A stretch of 64,000 nucleotides of DNA from a virus, in IMG/VR virus record IMGVR_UViG_3300034104_005002, positions 62,001 to 126,000 of that record; one strand, written 5' to 3'. Position numbers and translations under genes: made by a program. A model generated the notes under the pieces. The model saw nothing but the letters and a program-made list of their open reading frames with translations, was not told the origin of the DNA and made no database searches. Shown here piece by piece: positions 45,468-53,873 of this stretch; the stretch's first letter is position 1; every line of letters starts with the position of its first letter.

Positions 45468-45752
45468 TCATAGTTTTTGAATAATTTTTGCTGCCTTAAT
45501 TGCGAGTTTATCGGTTTTTGCATTTGTTTTCAAGAAAACATTTGCCTCAGGTGCATTTTGTTTGATTGGTGTTACCTTGCGAATTGGTGTGGAATTAGTG
45601 GCCAGTTGCCTCAGAATAACATCGGCCATTTGTTCTACTTTTTGTTCGTGGGCGACTTTAATTTTGTTCTTACGCCTAAGGGCGTCATTCATAACTCTCC
45701 CCTCTTTAATCAGTTGACTCACACGTTGGCGGCGAAGTTCTAGGGTGTTCAT
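45468..45752 (-). CDS. Basic helical protein (94 aa)
   Basis: It begins MNTLELRRQRVSQLIKEGRV and is strongly helical and basic (RRKNKIKVAHEQKVEQ), ending LAIKAAKIIQKL. This could be a nucleic-acid-binding small protein. The repeated stem-loop at 45814-45835 with a TACAAT box downstream forms its promoter. Confidence 0.6.
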   Translation of the reverse strand: MNTLELRRQRVSQLIKEGRVMNDALRRKNKIKVAHEQKVEQMADVILRQLATNSTPIRKVTPIKQNAPEANVFLKTNAKTDKLAIKAAKIIQKL

Positions 45753-45812
45753 TTGAGTGGTTGTGAACTGAGGTTATTGTAGCAGGTAGAATAGTCTGGT
45801 GAGTCTGGCGCT

Positions 45813-45836
45813 TGTGCCAGTTTGGTGACTGGCACA
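45813..45836. repeat. Repeated stem-loop (best copy, perfect 8-bp arms)
   Basis: GTGCCAGT and ACTGGCAC pair perfectly around TTGGTG. It lies between the helicase stop and the promoter (TACAAT near 45778) of the 94-aa gene. The same element, with varied arms, recurs in about 25 intergenic spaces from 39.9 to 63.9 kb. Confidence 0.75.
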
Positions 45837-45866
45837 TTATAAAAAGGAAAGGGATCTCTCTTATAA

Positions 45867-47339
45867 TCAATCCTCTACAATAACCTTGGTCAGATGGTGC
45901 TTTGCGCGAGTTACCTGAACATAAAGAAGATTATCTTCTTGTTGTAATTCCCAGTCCTGTTTGGCCCATTTGGACGGAGAATAATGATTCATTCCCAGGG
46001 AGAATACTCGATTCCATTCCCTACCTTTGGACCTATGAATCGTGGACAATACAAGAATCTTTTTATTCTCGGTATCATCAAACAATTCCCGAATCTTATT
46101 GATTAGAGTAGAAATAGGATCATCAAATGCACACTGATCAATAAAGACCATAAGTGTTTCTACCTGATCCTCGATTACCTGACACTTGGTATCATTTCCT
46201 TTTTCTTTATACTTTTGAATCTCTTTTTCCTTATAAATTTCTAACTTATTGATCAGGGTCTTGACGGTGTTTACCTTCCACCTTGTTGCAAGTTTGATTA
46301 GACCTTCACCGATCTTTCTTCCTTCTACCTTACAAGGAATTTTGTTTCGGATAAGATTATAAGCAACCTCCACAAGAGGCTTAGTATTGCGGCAGATGAT
46401 TGCATCCTCTTGAATTACAAGTTTGGCGAGATCTTTTAGGGTACATTCGTCTACAATTCCATCCGGGGAATCGGGGTGAGATTCAACATGCGAAACAAAT
46501 TTTTGGGCCTCTTTTACTACATTTTTGGGGCAGCGGAATGTCACAGAAAGAGGCAGCTCAACTGCATTAAAATCTTTCTTGATTAGATCCAGGGCATTAG
46601 AATCGGCGCCCGTAAATCCATAAATTGCCTGATGTGGATCACCAACCGCAATAAGCCTACCAGACTTTTTAAGCATCATTTTAACTAATGCCCTGCGAGT
46701 TGCATTAGTATCTTGGGCCTCATCAAGAAAAATATAATCGTACTGCCAGATTTTGAGCCTGTTGCGAATCGGCAGATAAATCATGTCTGCAAAATCCACC
46801 ACACTTGTAATCTGGTTAGAGATACTAAGAAGATATTGACACGCATCTACAGCAGTATCATCAGAAACAGTGGTCGGCAGATTATCCCACAGATCATAAT
46901 GATCAAACATCTGGGTCCAATTATTATAATCATCGTCGATACATGCACCGATTCCGACTTCTTTGGCCATTGCAACAGCAGATGTCACAAATGGGCGCAG
47001 GATTTCGTGCTCATTATTAAATTCTTCCCTGGCCAGATTTTGTAACTTATTTCCGTCTACACTGATTCTGGAATAGGCCCTTCTAAGAGCACCAAAACCG
47101 AAACTATGAACAGTGCCCACCTTTACATCTTTATTGATATTCTGTTGGTTTACTCTACATTCAATTTCTTTTGCAATTGCCTTATTGAATGCACAAAAGG
47201 CGGTGGTGCCTTTTGTTACTTTTAACATTTCAATCAGCGTGCTTGTCTTACCAGCACCCGCGACGGCAGAAAGTATAATCGATCCCTTCCCACTCTCGAC
47301 TTCGTTAATGGCGACAGACTGTTGGGGTGAAAGTTGCAT
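45867..47339 (-). CDS. Superfamily 1 (UvrD-type) DNA helicase
   Basis: This 490-aa ATPase unwinds DNA. All motifs are visible: Walker A AVAGAGKTS (25-33), Ia GTVHSFGFGAL (75-85), II FLDEAQD (204-210), III GDPHQAIYGFTGAD (233-246), IV TFRCP (267-271), V TIHRSKGREW and VI LLYVQVTRAK near the C-terminus. It is shorter than UvrD itself and closer to the phage versions used in replication or recombination-dependent repair. The upstream cassette (promoter TACAAT and stem-loop at 47403-47424) is duplicated from that at 45.8 kb, nearly base for base. Confidence 0.9.
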   Translation of the reverse strand: MQLSPQQSVAINEVESGKGSIILSAVAGAGKTSTLIEMLKVTKGTTAFCAFNKAIAKEIECRVNQQNINKDVKVGTVHSFGFGALRRAYSRISVDGNKLQNLAREEFNNEHEILRPFVTSAVAMAKEVGIGACIDDDYNNWTQMFDHYDLWDNLPTTVSDDTAVDACQYLLSISNQITSVVDFADMIYLPIRNRLKIWQYDYIFLDEAQDTNATRRALVKMMLKKSGRLIAVGDPHQAIYGFTGADSNALDLIKKDFNAVELPLSVTFRCPKNVVKEAQKFVSHVESHPDSPDGIVDECTLKDLAKLVIQEDAIICRNTKPLVEVAYNLIRNKIPCKVEGRKIGEGLIKLATRWKVNTVKTLINKLEIYKEKEIQKYKEKGNDTKCQVIEDQVETLMVFIDQCAFDDPISTLINKIRELFDDTENKKILVLSTIHRSKGREWNRVFSLGMNHYSPSKWAKQDWELQQEDNLLYVQVTRAKHHLTKVIVED

Positions 47340-47414
47340 GATAGGGGTGTCCCTGAACTGAGGTTATTGTAGCAGGTAGAATAGTCTGGTGAGTCTGGCG
47401 CTTGTGCCAGTTAG

Positions 47415-48035
47415 TCAGGTGTCCAAAAGAGACTTGATTTTGTTTTTAAGTTCTTTAAGTTCTTTTTCTAATTCCTGAATTTTCTTGTCCTTATCATCAA
47501 GAACTTCTTTCTTTTCAAGAATTGTATTCTTTACATTGGCGCCCCAAAGATTGGCGCCCACAAGATTGGCGCCCCCAAGATCGGCGCCCTCAAGATTGGC
47601 GTACTGAAGATCGGCGCCCCGAAGATTGGCGCCCCGAAGATTGGCGTCCCGAAGATCGGCGCCCCGAAGATCGGCGCCCCGAAGATCGGCGTCCCGAAGA
47701 TTGGCGTCCCGAAGATCGGCTATCCCAAGATCGGCGCCCTCAAGATCGGCACCCACAAGATTGGCGTCCCGAAGATTGGCACCCACAAGATCAGCATCCC
47801 CAAGATCGGCGCCCACAAGATTGACCCCCCGAAGATTGACCCCCTCAAGATTGGCGTCCCGAAGATTGGCACCCACAAGATCAGCATCCCCAAGATCGGC
47901 GCCCACAAGATTGGCGCCCTCAAGATTGGCGCCCCGAAGATTGAAGTACTGAAGAATGGCGCCCACAAGATTGGCGTTCCGAAGATTGGCGCCCCATCCA
48001 ATAGTGTACTCTTTTCCGTTAATGGTTTTTTTCAT
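47415..48035 (-). CDS. Pentapeptide-repeat protein with C-terminal coiled coil
   Basis: It has 206 aa. Residues about 15-170 are A(N/D)LxX pentapeptides ([19 protein letters not shown]-type), which fold into a right-handed quadrilateral helix; some such proteins mimic DNA and protect gyrase. The end (residues 175-206) is a charged coiled coil, [20 protein letters not shown]. The gene itself is a run of 15-bp DNA repeats, which also leaves long meaningless frames open on the other strand. A gyrase or DNA-mimic role is inference. Confidence 0.88.
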   Translation of the reverse strand: MKKTINGKEYTIGWGANLRNANLVGAILQYFNLRGANLEGANLVGADLGDADLVGANLRDANLEGVNLRGVNLVGADLGDADLVGANLRDANLVGADLEGADLGIADLRDANLRDADLRGADLRGADLRDANLRGANLRGADLQYANLEGADLGGANLVGANLWGANVKNTILEKKEVLDDKDKKIQELEKELKELKNKIKSLLDT

Positions 48036-48139
48036 GGCTGGTTTGGTTGAACTGAGACTATTGTAAGTCTAGGAAGGTGGTCAGAGGTTGGCGCTTGTGC
48101 CAGTTTGGTGACTGGCATATTATAAAGAGCAGAGAGAAA

Positions 48140-48691
48140 TTATCGTAGCTTATTTCTATAAAATTCAATCACCCATTTTTGAATCTGAATAATAGCCTCG
48201 TCCGGTACTTTATAATCAGGATTGTCACCTGATTCAGATTGATAATTATTCATTTCAGTATAAAGGTCCTCCCAATAAACCTGACCTTGGGGTGAACTAT
48301 GCCATGTAAACATAGTGACAAGATCCAAAAAATTTGGACAATCTAAGAATGACAGGGCACGATCTAGTATAAAATCTTTAGGGAGTGTATTCTCTTTTTC
48401 TTCTTCTTTCAGTCGTTCAATTTCTTTTTGAAGATCCTCGACTTGTTGCTCTAGTTTTTGATACTTTTTCATGGGTTTAATTTTGATAATGTTGCATGGA
48501 GAGAATGGGTAACGATCAGACTGATAAAAACCATCAACAGTAAATGTATCAAAATTTTTCAGTCCAACTTTATAATTAAGTTCAGTTTCTCTATAGCTGA
48601 TTTTATAAGTCACGACTCCGACAATTTTTTCTCCACATTGTAGAGTTGCCTCTACTTCTTGACCTACAAACTTAGAAAGATCAATTTTCAT
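48140..48691 (-). CDS. Hypothetical protein (183 aa) with coiled coil
   Basis: The ATG at 48691 overlaps the previous stop (TGATG). The N-terminal 70 residues (DLSKFVGQEVEATLQCGEKI) look like an SH3-like barrel. A coiled coil follows (LEQQVEDLQKEIERLKEEEK, about 80-99), then a helical domain. The function is unknown; other copies of this plan occur in cyanobacteria and their phages. Confidence 0.6.
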   Translation of the reverse strand: MKIDLSKFVGQEVEATLQCGEKIVGVVTYKISYRETELNYKVGLKNFDTFTVDGFYQSDRYPFSPCNIIKIKPMKKYQKLEQQVEDLQKEIERLKEEEKENTLPKDFILDRALSFLDCPNFLDLVTMFTWHSSPQGQVYWEDLYTEMNNYQSESGDNPDYKVPDEAIIQIQKWVIEFYRNKLR

Positions 48692-48915
48692 CACCAGTCC
48701 CGATCATCAATTGGCATCCATTCAATATCCATTTCTTCAAGAATATCAATTGTAATCTCTTCTTCAAGAAGAGAAATTTCTGCACGACAGATACAATCTG
48801 CATATTCTGGTGGATCATAAAGTGTGGCCCCAGAAACCATTACTCCATCCTCAATAATTGCCTCCACGATGAAGTAATTATCTCGTGGAGTGATAGATTC
48901 AATTGATTTGATCAT
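48691..48915 (-). CDS. Acidic small protein (74 aa)
   Basis: The start ATG overlaps the stop of the 51-aa gene (ATGA). Product MIKSIESITPRDNYFIVEAI, acidic and beta-rich with two Cys (ADCICRAEI). The C-terminus reads IEWMPIDDRDW. Function unknown. Confidence 0.6.
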   Translation of the reverse strand: MIKSIESITPRDNYFIVEAIIEDGVMVSGATLYDPPEYADCICRAEISLLEEEITIDILEEMDIEWMPIDDRDW

Positions 48916-49067
48916 TTGTCTTGAGAATAAAGAACCGAATAGTGATTTGCCAGTTCTACTGCAGTCGCAGTCACCGGATCGCCACGAAAAAGACACATTT
49001 CTTCATCCTTATAAGCAACCCAGATAGTTTGCTGGGTTTGAATGTCAGAGGCAAGAATGAAAGACAT
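48912..49067 (-). CDS. Small protein (51 aa)
   Basis: The start at 49067 shares a base with the stop of the upstream gene. It begins MSFILASDIQTQQTIWVAYK and ends NHYSVLYSQDK. Together with its neighbours it forms a coupled string of four small genes. Confidence 0.55.
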   Translation of the reverse strand: MSFILASDIQTQQTIWVAYKDEEMCLFRGDPVTATAVELANHYSVLYSQDK

Positions 49068-49252
49068 CAGCAATCGTAGATTTTGTTGAAATTGTATTGT
49101 TGCCGGAACCATTCTTGCTCATATTCCTCAAAAATAGGAAGATCAACAAGAAAATTGTAATGCTGCGCCCAAAAATTACAAAGCCATGGAATCATCGCAT
49201 TAAGATCATTTCCATGAAGCGCAAGAGAGAAAGAATAAAGTTCGTTGTCCAT
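49067..49252 (-). CDS. Small protein (61 aa)
   Basis: It begins MDNELYSFSLALHGNDLNAM and has many aromatic residues (WLCNFWAQHYNFL). Possibly a small folded domain; no function recognised. The -10 region of its promoter lies about 20-25 bp upstream. Confidence 0.55.
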   Translation of the reverse strand: MDNELYSFSLALHGNDLNAMIPWLCNFWAQHYNFLVDLPIFEEYEQEWFRQQYNFNKIYDC

Positions 49253-49331
49253 AGTGTGATTTGCTTGGGACTTCCTTATTATGATGGATGGTGGGCTGGT
49301 TTGGGTGGATCAGTGGACAGTTTGGGAAGTG

Positions 49332-49592
49332 TCACACTTCTTTAACTTCTTTAAGAGTCAAACCATCACCAATCTGCATTGCATAATGAATTTCATTAAA
49401 ACTATGCGCAATTGATTCAAAAATCATAGAACTAGTAGGTTCCTCTCCTCCCCAAAATTCACTATCAGTTTTATATTCAAACGTAATTGTAAAAGTTTTT
49501 TCCACTTTTGAATTCTCTTCTTTAATTCGATCTTCTAGCTGGGCTAGTTGATTTTTGATAGAGGCAATTTGTTGCTGAATAGAAAGAGCCAT
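49332..49592 (-). CDS. Hypothetical protein (86 aa)
   Basis: The N-terminal coiled coil (IQQQIASIKNQLAQLEDRIK) is followed by a short beta part (FTITFEYKTDSEFWGG). Not recognised. It lies just upstream of a stem-loop cassette and is followed by a terminator-like dyad at 49312-49335. Confidence 0.55.
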   Translation of the reverse strand: MALSIQQQIASIKNQLAQLEDRIKEENSKVEKTFTITFEYKTDSEFWGGEEPTSSMIFESIAHSFNEIHYAMQIGDGLTLKEVKEV

Positions 49593-49600
49593 GATAAAAA

Positions 49601-50014
49601 TTAGATAAAAGTATCCTCATAAGGATCATAAGAAGTTCCGAACTTTTCGGCCACGGACATTTTTAGATCATTAAATTGTTCCTGTACTGCTAAAATTGTT
49701 TCGCGCATCTGATTTTCAATTGAATCTGTTTTTTCTTTGAATAGTTCTAGAGCCCTATAATTAAGAGTCCCCTCTTGACGTTTGTACCAATAATTAACAA
49801 CTTGTTCTAGATCAATCTCCACACCATCAATTGTAAGAACCACATCATATTCATCTTTAGGTGTAGTTGGTTCAAATAGTTCTTGTTCAAGAAGCTCTAC
49901 AGCCTTAGCTACTCGGTTTTGGTTTTTTTGATCCAGAATAACAAAACAATCAAGAATAAATAGACCAAGTGGATCACCATTAAGAGATGTAACACGTCGA
50001 TTAGAGACTTTCAT
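49601..50014 (-). CDS. Hypothetical helical protein (137 aa)
   Basis: It begins MKVSNRRVTSLNGDPLGLFI and contains a helical core (AKAVELLEQELFEP, MRETILAVQEQFNDLKM). Two helices flank a region with DVVLTIDGVEIDLEQVVNYW. Function unknown. TATACT about 30 bp upstream of the ATG is the likely promoter. Confidence 0.58.
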   Translation of the reverse strand: MKVSNRRVTSLNGDPLGLFILDCFVILDQKNQNRVAKAVELLEQELFEPTTPKDEYDVVLTIDGVEIDLEQVVNYWYKRQEGTLNYRALELFKEKTDSIENQMRETILAVQEQFNDLKMSVAEKFGTSYDPYEDTFI

Positions 50015-50080
50015 AGGAATTGGTTGAACTGAGATCAGTATAAAAGAGAATTGATTGTTGGTGGTAGGTCAGTGGACAGT

Positions 50081-50473
50081 TCACAGACTGTCACGCTTGC
50101 CATAAAGATACAAATAATCGTCGAGAATAACTGGGGAAATTGAGAGAAAAGTGTCCAGTAATTCCTGATCACCATTAACTAAATTATAAAAATCTGAATA
50201 CTCATTTGCCATATATGTCCTGTGATTATAATTCATTGTTGCAATATATTTTACTTCTTTATTCTTGTCTGCTGTCAATACATCTAAAAACTCAATTGGT
50301 AGTTTTCGATTTAACGCAAGACCAAAACGAACATGAGAATTCCTATATTTTAGAAATTCTCGCATCTCACAATAAAATTCAGTGGTCTTGGCCTCCTCAA
50401 ACTTTTTAGAAATGTTCTTAAAATAGAAATGCACTGCGACAGGTGGAAGAATCAATAAAAATAGTTCAATCAT
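50081..50473 (-). CDS. Hypothetical membrane-anchored protein (130 aa)
   Basis: I start at 50473 (ATG overlapping the upstream stop by 8 bp); the longer frame lacks a ribosome site. The N-terminus MIELFLLILPPVAVHFYFKN is a membrane segment; the rest (FYCEMREFLKYRNSHVRFGL) is helical. Function unknown. Confidence 0.5.
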   Translation of the reverse strand: MIELFLLILPPVAVHFYFKNISKKFEEAKTTEFYCEMREFLKYRNSHVRFGLALNRKLPIEFLDVLTADKNKEVKYIATMNYNHRTYMANEYSDFYNLVNGDQELLDTFLSISPVILDDYLYLYGKRDSL

Positions 50474-50726
50474 AATTGGGTAAGAAAGTAATGACTCGAT
50501 GGGTGCCAGGTTTACTATATTTTGGAGACCGTTTGGATAGTTTAATCCATTTCTCAATGTATGGTTCTAGACCGAGAGATTTTAGTTGCCTACAAAAATC
50601 ATGGGCTGTATTATATCTACGAAACCACCTATAATTGGCTGACCTTTCAAAATTATATTTGGGTGAAATATCAAAAAATTCTCCACCCTCACACCTGACT
50701 TCGTAATAATAATTTCTTTTATGCAT
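50466..50726 (-). CDS. Basic small protein (86 aa)
   Basis: It begins MHKRNYYYEVRCEGGEFFDI and is rich in Tyr, Arg and Lys (NYRWFRRYNTAHDFCRQL). Small Tyr/Arg-rich proteins of this type often bind nucleic acid. The role is unknown. It overlaps the next gene by eight bases. Confidence 0.5.
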   Translation of the reverse strand: MHKRNYYYEVRCEGGEFFDISPKYNFERSANYRWFRRYNTAHDFCRQLKSLGLEPYIEKWIKLSKRSPKYSKPGTHRVITFLPNYD

Positions 50727-50730
50727 TATA

Positions 50731-51030
50731 TTAACCTAATTCATAACCAAGAAGGATAAGTCGTTTATCGCACCATTCTCGGCAAGGTGGATAAAATCCA
50801 TAAATTTCTTTTTTTTCTGCATCACCAGATCCCCCTACGCCTCTCGGCCCATATCTCCATTTTTTGTAATCTTCTGACCAACATTTACTATCATCATAAG
50901 GGGAAATTCTAATCCTGGCGGTTTTCTCAATAAATGCTACCCTATTCTTAACTTCATTTGGATCTGTTCCTTCTATTGCCCTAAAACAAGAATAGCCGTC
51001 TAATGTAATCCAGGAAGTAGTTTTAATCAT
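50731..51030 (-). CDS. Hypothetical protein (99 aa)
   Basis: The start ATG at 51030 is preceded by GGAGGG at 6 bp, a strong ribosome site. The product begins MIKTTSWITLDGYSCFRAIE and ends ILLGYELG. The middle is Gly/Lys-rich (YGPRGVGGSGDAEKKEI). Unknown. Confidence 0.55.
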   Translation of the reverse strand: MIKTTSWITLDGYSCFRAIEGTDPNEVKNRVAFIEKTARIRISPYDDSKCWSEDYKKWRYGPRGVGGSGDAEKKEIYGFYPPCREWCDKRLILLGYELG

Positions 51031-51032
51031 AT

Positions 51033-51545
51033 TCAACCCTCCAGCATAATAGATTCAAGAGTTCCATCCTCATAAATGGATTCTGCAATGTTTGCCTCAA
51101 TATCGTCAGATTCCCGGTATTTGTCTACATAGGCTGCAAGAACAGCACCAATCTGGTTATGATCCCAGGTGGAAATTCGACCCCATTCTGAAATGCGATT
51201 GGGATAATGAGAAATAAATCCACTACGAGAAGTGAACATTTGCCTTACCTTGTTATTCAATGTGGTGCCTCTTACGGCACACAAAATCTTGGCAAAATCA
51301 GAACGGCTGATCTCTGCAAAGATTCGATCATTCATAAAATTATATTCTTTGGGTGAAATTAGTTCTTCATATTCAATAGAAACATCCATCCACTCGGCTA
51401 GTTTTTTGACATATTCTTTTGCATATTCCTCAAATACATTTCTCCAATCACTTACTTCGGCCTCTCGCATTTCAAGAACATCATCCATGTAGGAATTATG
51501 AATAGATCCATAAAAACCAGAGAAAGGAATCAGAGAAGAAAACAT
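51033..51545 (-). CDS. Hypothetical protein (170 aa)
   Basis: It begins MFSSLIPFSGFYGSIHNSYM and has a central helical segment followed by a more acidic end. TACAAT about 25 bp upstream and the repeated stem-loop form a cassette promoter. No function recognised. Confidence 0.6.
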   Translation of the reverse strand: MFSSLIPFSGFYGSIHNSYMDDVLEMREAEVSDWRNVFEEYAKEYVKKLAEWMDVSIEYEELISPKEYNFMNDRIFAEISRSDFAKILCAVRGTTLNNKVRQMFTSRSGFISHYPNRISEWGRISTWDHNQIGAVLAAYVDKYRESDDIEANIAESIYEDGTLESIMLEG

Positions 51546-51611
51546 GGTGTTTTTTTGAACTGTGATTATTGTAAGGCTAGAATGGTCTGGTGGTGGTGGG
51601 TCTTGTGCCAG

Positions 51612-51914
51612 TTATTCAGGTGTCACAGGATCGGTGACATACTTATTTCCATTCAAAAATTCAATCAACTTTTGTTTCCATACATCATAACCATTTGAAA
51701 AAAGATGTTCTTCAGGATTCAAAACAACACCTAGGCCATAAAGAAGATCATCAATAAAAGTAAAATCATTATAATTTTCATAACCATACTGATTAGGATA
51801 AGTCTCCATGTATTGTTGAAGATACTTCACCATAAGAACCATCCTCTTTTTCCTATATTCTGGATCTTTTTTATCCAGAGCAATTAGTTGATCGACAATT
51901 TCGTAAGTTTTCAT
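51612..51914 (-). CDS. Hypothetical helical protein (100 aa)
   Basis: It begins MKTYEIVDQLIALDKKDPEY. It is helical and basic in the N-terminal half (YRKKRMVLMVKYLQQYM). The stop codon lies inside the repeated stem-loop (51604-51627), so its last residues (VTPE) come from the element. The match of its first residues to a capsid-targeting peptide is too weak to call. Confidence 0.55.
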   Translation of the reverse strand: MKTYEIVDQLIALDKKDPEYRKKRMVLMVKYLQQYMETYPNQYGYENYNDFTFIDDLLYGLGVVLNPEEHLFSNGYDVWKQKLIEFLNGNKYVTDPVTPE

Positions 51915-51980
51915 GGAAGATTAGTAACTGAGATCAGTATAGAGTAAAAATGGTTAGATGGAATGGGTGGTTGTGCCAGT

Positions 51981-52358
51981 TTATGAGGTGCCTACTTTTG
52001 ATTCTTCAAGATATTCTTTTGCACATTGTATAATAAATTCCTCTAAAAAGATGGACATCAAAACCACAATACCAAGAAGAATGTGCCCTTGATAAACAAG
52101 TACCCCGATGATTGTAAAGTAAAAAAATAATTCTACTGTGGGAAAGTAATACCTGTTCAATTTGCTTGTAGTGTAATAAATTGAACAGGCTTTTTTGCTA
52201 GTTGCAACAATTAGACCAAAAACAAAGCCAACCCAGATAATAAATCTTAAGACATTCAAAAATCCTGTATTATCTTGAAAAGTACCTTCATAAGTAAGAG
52301 CCGACATCGTGACTGGATTAAGTATGATGTACTTTATGGTGTTGAGAAGTTTTTTCAT
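51981..52358 (-). CDS. Membrane protein (125 aa)
   Basis: Two membrane segments are visible: VLRFIIWVGFVFGLIVAT (about 32-49) and FFYFTIIGVLVYQGHILL (about 78-95). It begins with MKKLLNTIKYIILNPVTMSA and ends with an amphipathic helix. A small two-segment membrane protein of this kind could be a holin-like or membrane-disruption protein; that is inference. It overlaps the upstream 38-aa gene (ATGA). Confidence 0.55.
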   Translation of the reverse strand: MKKLLNTIKYIILNPVTMSALTYEGTFQDNTGFLNVLRFIIWVGFVFGLIVATSKKACSIYYTTSKLNRYYFPTVELFFYFTIIGVLVYQGHILLGIVVLMSIFLEEFIIQCAKEYLEESKVGTS

Positions 52359-52471
52359 TTTTCGGTGGTGGGAACGTCAATAATAATGATCTCTTGATTG
52401 TTATTCAGGTATTCAATTTGAACAACTTTTGGAGTGATCTGGACTTTGCCGATAATCAGTGAGCGGTTCAT
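52355..52471 (-). CDS. Small protein (38 aa)
   Basis: ATG at 52471 to TGA at 52355, which overlaps the next start. The product begins MNRSLIIGKVQITPKVVQIE and ends IIIIDVPTTEK. It is short but well placed, coupled to the membrane protein. TATACT lies about 25 bp upstream. Confidence 0.5.
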   Translation of the reverse strand: MNRSLIIGKVQITPKVVQIEYLNNNQEIIIIDVPTTEK

Positions 52472-52538
52472 GGTTGTTTGATTGAACTGAAGTCAGTATA
52501 AAAGAAAATTGGGGCCAATGGTCGGCCCCTTGTGCCGC

Positions 52539-52811
52539 TTATTCAGGTGTCACACCTAATTTATCATAAGTATCAAAACTACAATAATCTCCCTCTAATT
52601 CTTCTGGTCTAGCAACATCTAGAAACATTTGATAGGTATAAAAATCAAATGTCGATGATGGGGCAACAAAATTATAAAAAGGATCTCCATCCCTGTATGC
52701 TAAATCCGGTAAATTCCAATTAGCCCCAAAATATTTACAACCACTACACCTAGATTCGCCATAAATTTCCTGACTTTCACAGGTAATACATCCACCATGA
52801 AAAATAGTCAT
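52539..52811 (-). CDS. Cys-rich small protein (90 aa)
   Basis: From the ATG at 52811 it reads MTIFHGGCITCESQEIYGES followed by RCSGCKYFGANW: two CxxC pairs that could bind a zinc ion. The stop lies in the repeated stem-loop (52531-52554), which contributes the last residues GVTPE. It closely follows the GP88-like gene. Confidence 0.6.
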   Translation of the reverse strand: MTIFHGGCITCESQEIYGESRCSGCKYFGANWNLPDLAYRDGDPFYNFVAPSSTFDFYTYQMFLDVARPEELEGDYCSFDTYDKLGVTPE

Positions 52812-52813
52812 TT

Positions 52814-53485
52814 TCACCCAACAATCTCATTAACTGTTTTCTTGGCAGGAGAATGAGCCGGGAATGCAATAATAAAATCCCGATCAACATTTGCACAAAG
52901 ACCACACGTAGCGCAATTCACATTATCATGAATAGTGGCTGGGCAGGTAATAACTTTTCTGCCAGATTCTGTTTGATAAAACCTCTCGGTCTTATCAGAA
53001 GGAACAACCGCAACTGCCGGAATTCCATATTCAGACATTACCTTGTCTGCAACTTCTACTGATTCAGTAGAAGCATTGATTGCAAAACCCCTGGCATTAG
53101 CGTTCTCAATGCAGATGCGATTGTGCTCATTAAGAATATGGTGAGTATAGGTGTAGCCCCTTTTATTTGTATTGGCCGTGATCAACTTTTTGAGTTTGAT
53201 GTAATCAATGTTTCCGTCATTATGAGGCAGGTCCCCGGATTGATTATGACGCCACAATTGATTTTTAGGGAGCCTCGCAATTTGTTTTACAAAATCGTCC
53301 CAATCGGTTCCCCTTTCTTTGTTAGAAACCTTGCGCCAATGGATCGCAACCGGGCCATACTTTGCATAACAACCTTTATCATAAAAAGGACAGGTTGTGG
53401 GGCAAGTAGAACGCTCAGAAGTAGAAACCGGAATGTTTCCGGTCTTGCCATTTTTAGATGCAATTGTAAGAGCAACCTGGGTCAT
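52814..53485 (-). CDS. GP88/DUF7227-like Cys-rich protein (223 aa)
   Basis: From ATG at 53485 (SD AAGGGA) it begins MTQVALTIASKNGKTGNIPV. The motif CPTTCPFYDKGCYAKYGPVA (C...C...C...YAK) is the signature of the GP88/DUF7227 phage family, followed by DLPHNDGNIDYIKLKKLI. C-terminal Cys pairs (CATCGLCAN) may bind a second metal or iron-sulfur cluster. Family members are of unknown function; a metal-dependent enzyme is likely. The promoter is CGACCA-18 bp-TATTCT at 53514-53543. Confidence 0.7.
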   Translation of the reverse strand: MTQVALTIASKNGKTGNIPVSTSERSTCPTTCPFYDKGCYAKYGPVAIHWRKVSNKERGTDWDDFVKQIARLPKNQLWRHNQSGDLPHNDGNIDYIKLKKLITANTNKRGYTYTHHILNEHNRICIENANARGFAINASTESVEVADKVMSEYGIPAVAVVPSDKTERFYQTESGRKVITCPATIHDNVNCATCGLCANVDRDFIIAFPAHSPAKKTVNEIVG

Positions 53486-53513
53486 GGGGTAAAAATCCCT
53501 TAACGACAAATGT

Positions 53514-53543
53514 AGAATACAGCAGGATTAGTGGGTCTGGTCG
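53514..53543 (-). promoter_or_regulatory. Cassette promoter (CGACCA-18-TATTCT)
   Basis: The minus strand has CGACCA (53538-53543) and TATTCT (53514-53519), 18 bp apart. The leader ATTTTTACCCCATGACC is identical to that of the gene at 54173, which has the same promoter, so the two 5' ends derive from one cassette. Confidence 0.6.
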
Positions 53544-53568
53544 GGTGCTTGTGCCAGTTAGTCAGGTG

Positions 53569-53803
53569 TCATACCCATGTAACAAAAATGCTTCTAGTGT
53601 ATTTGTTATAATTCCACAATTTAAACCCTTCATCATTTAAATAGGCAATAATAATATCAACCTCTTCTTGTTCGATATTGTCTATTTCACAAGAAATAAG
53701 ACCACCTTCTGCGGCAAGTCTAAGAGATTTTTGACCTTTTCTATGGTTAAATTGTCTTGAAAAGAAAGTTGTAGCAGATCGTAAGAAAGTGTCATAATTT
53801 CAA
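53569..53803 (-). pseudogene. Conserved-looking ORF without a canonical start
   Basis: One frame between the stop at 53569 and about 53800 is open and coding-like: it reads NYDTFLRSATTFFSRQFNHR, then SLRLAAEGGLISCEIDNIEQ and ends in RSIFVTWV. No ATG, GTG or TTG opens it. A short ATG (53795) starts in another frame and stops after about 37 codons. This looks like a frameshift or loss of the start, so I list it as broken. Confidence 0.4.
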
Positions 53804-53872
53804 TTAGTTATAAAAGGTAGAAATTACTTTAAGTTGTTCTTTAGTAACCTGAAAATTGTAGGTTTTGGTCAT
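53804..53872 (-). CDS. Very small ORF (22 aa)
   Basis: ATG at 53872 closely follows the stop of the 99-aa gene. The product is MTKTYNFQVTKEQLKVISTF then YN. It could be a real leader peptide or an N-terminal fragment of the broken frame that follows it. Low confidence. Confidence 0.3.
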   Translation of the reverse strand: MTKTYNFQVTKEQLKVISTFYN

Positions 53873-53873
53873 T

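Noticed and set aside
47522-47952. Two plus-strand frames of 100 and 108 residues (Arg/Pro-rich) opposite the pentapeptide gene
   Set aside because: They are open only because the DNA is a 15-bp repeat. The minus frame gives a recognised fold; the others are low-complexity artefacts without ribosome sites.
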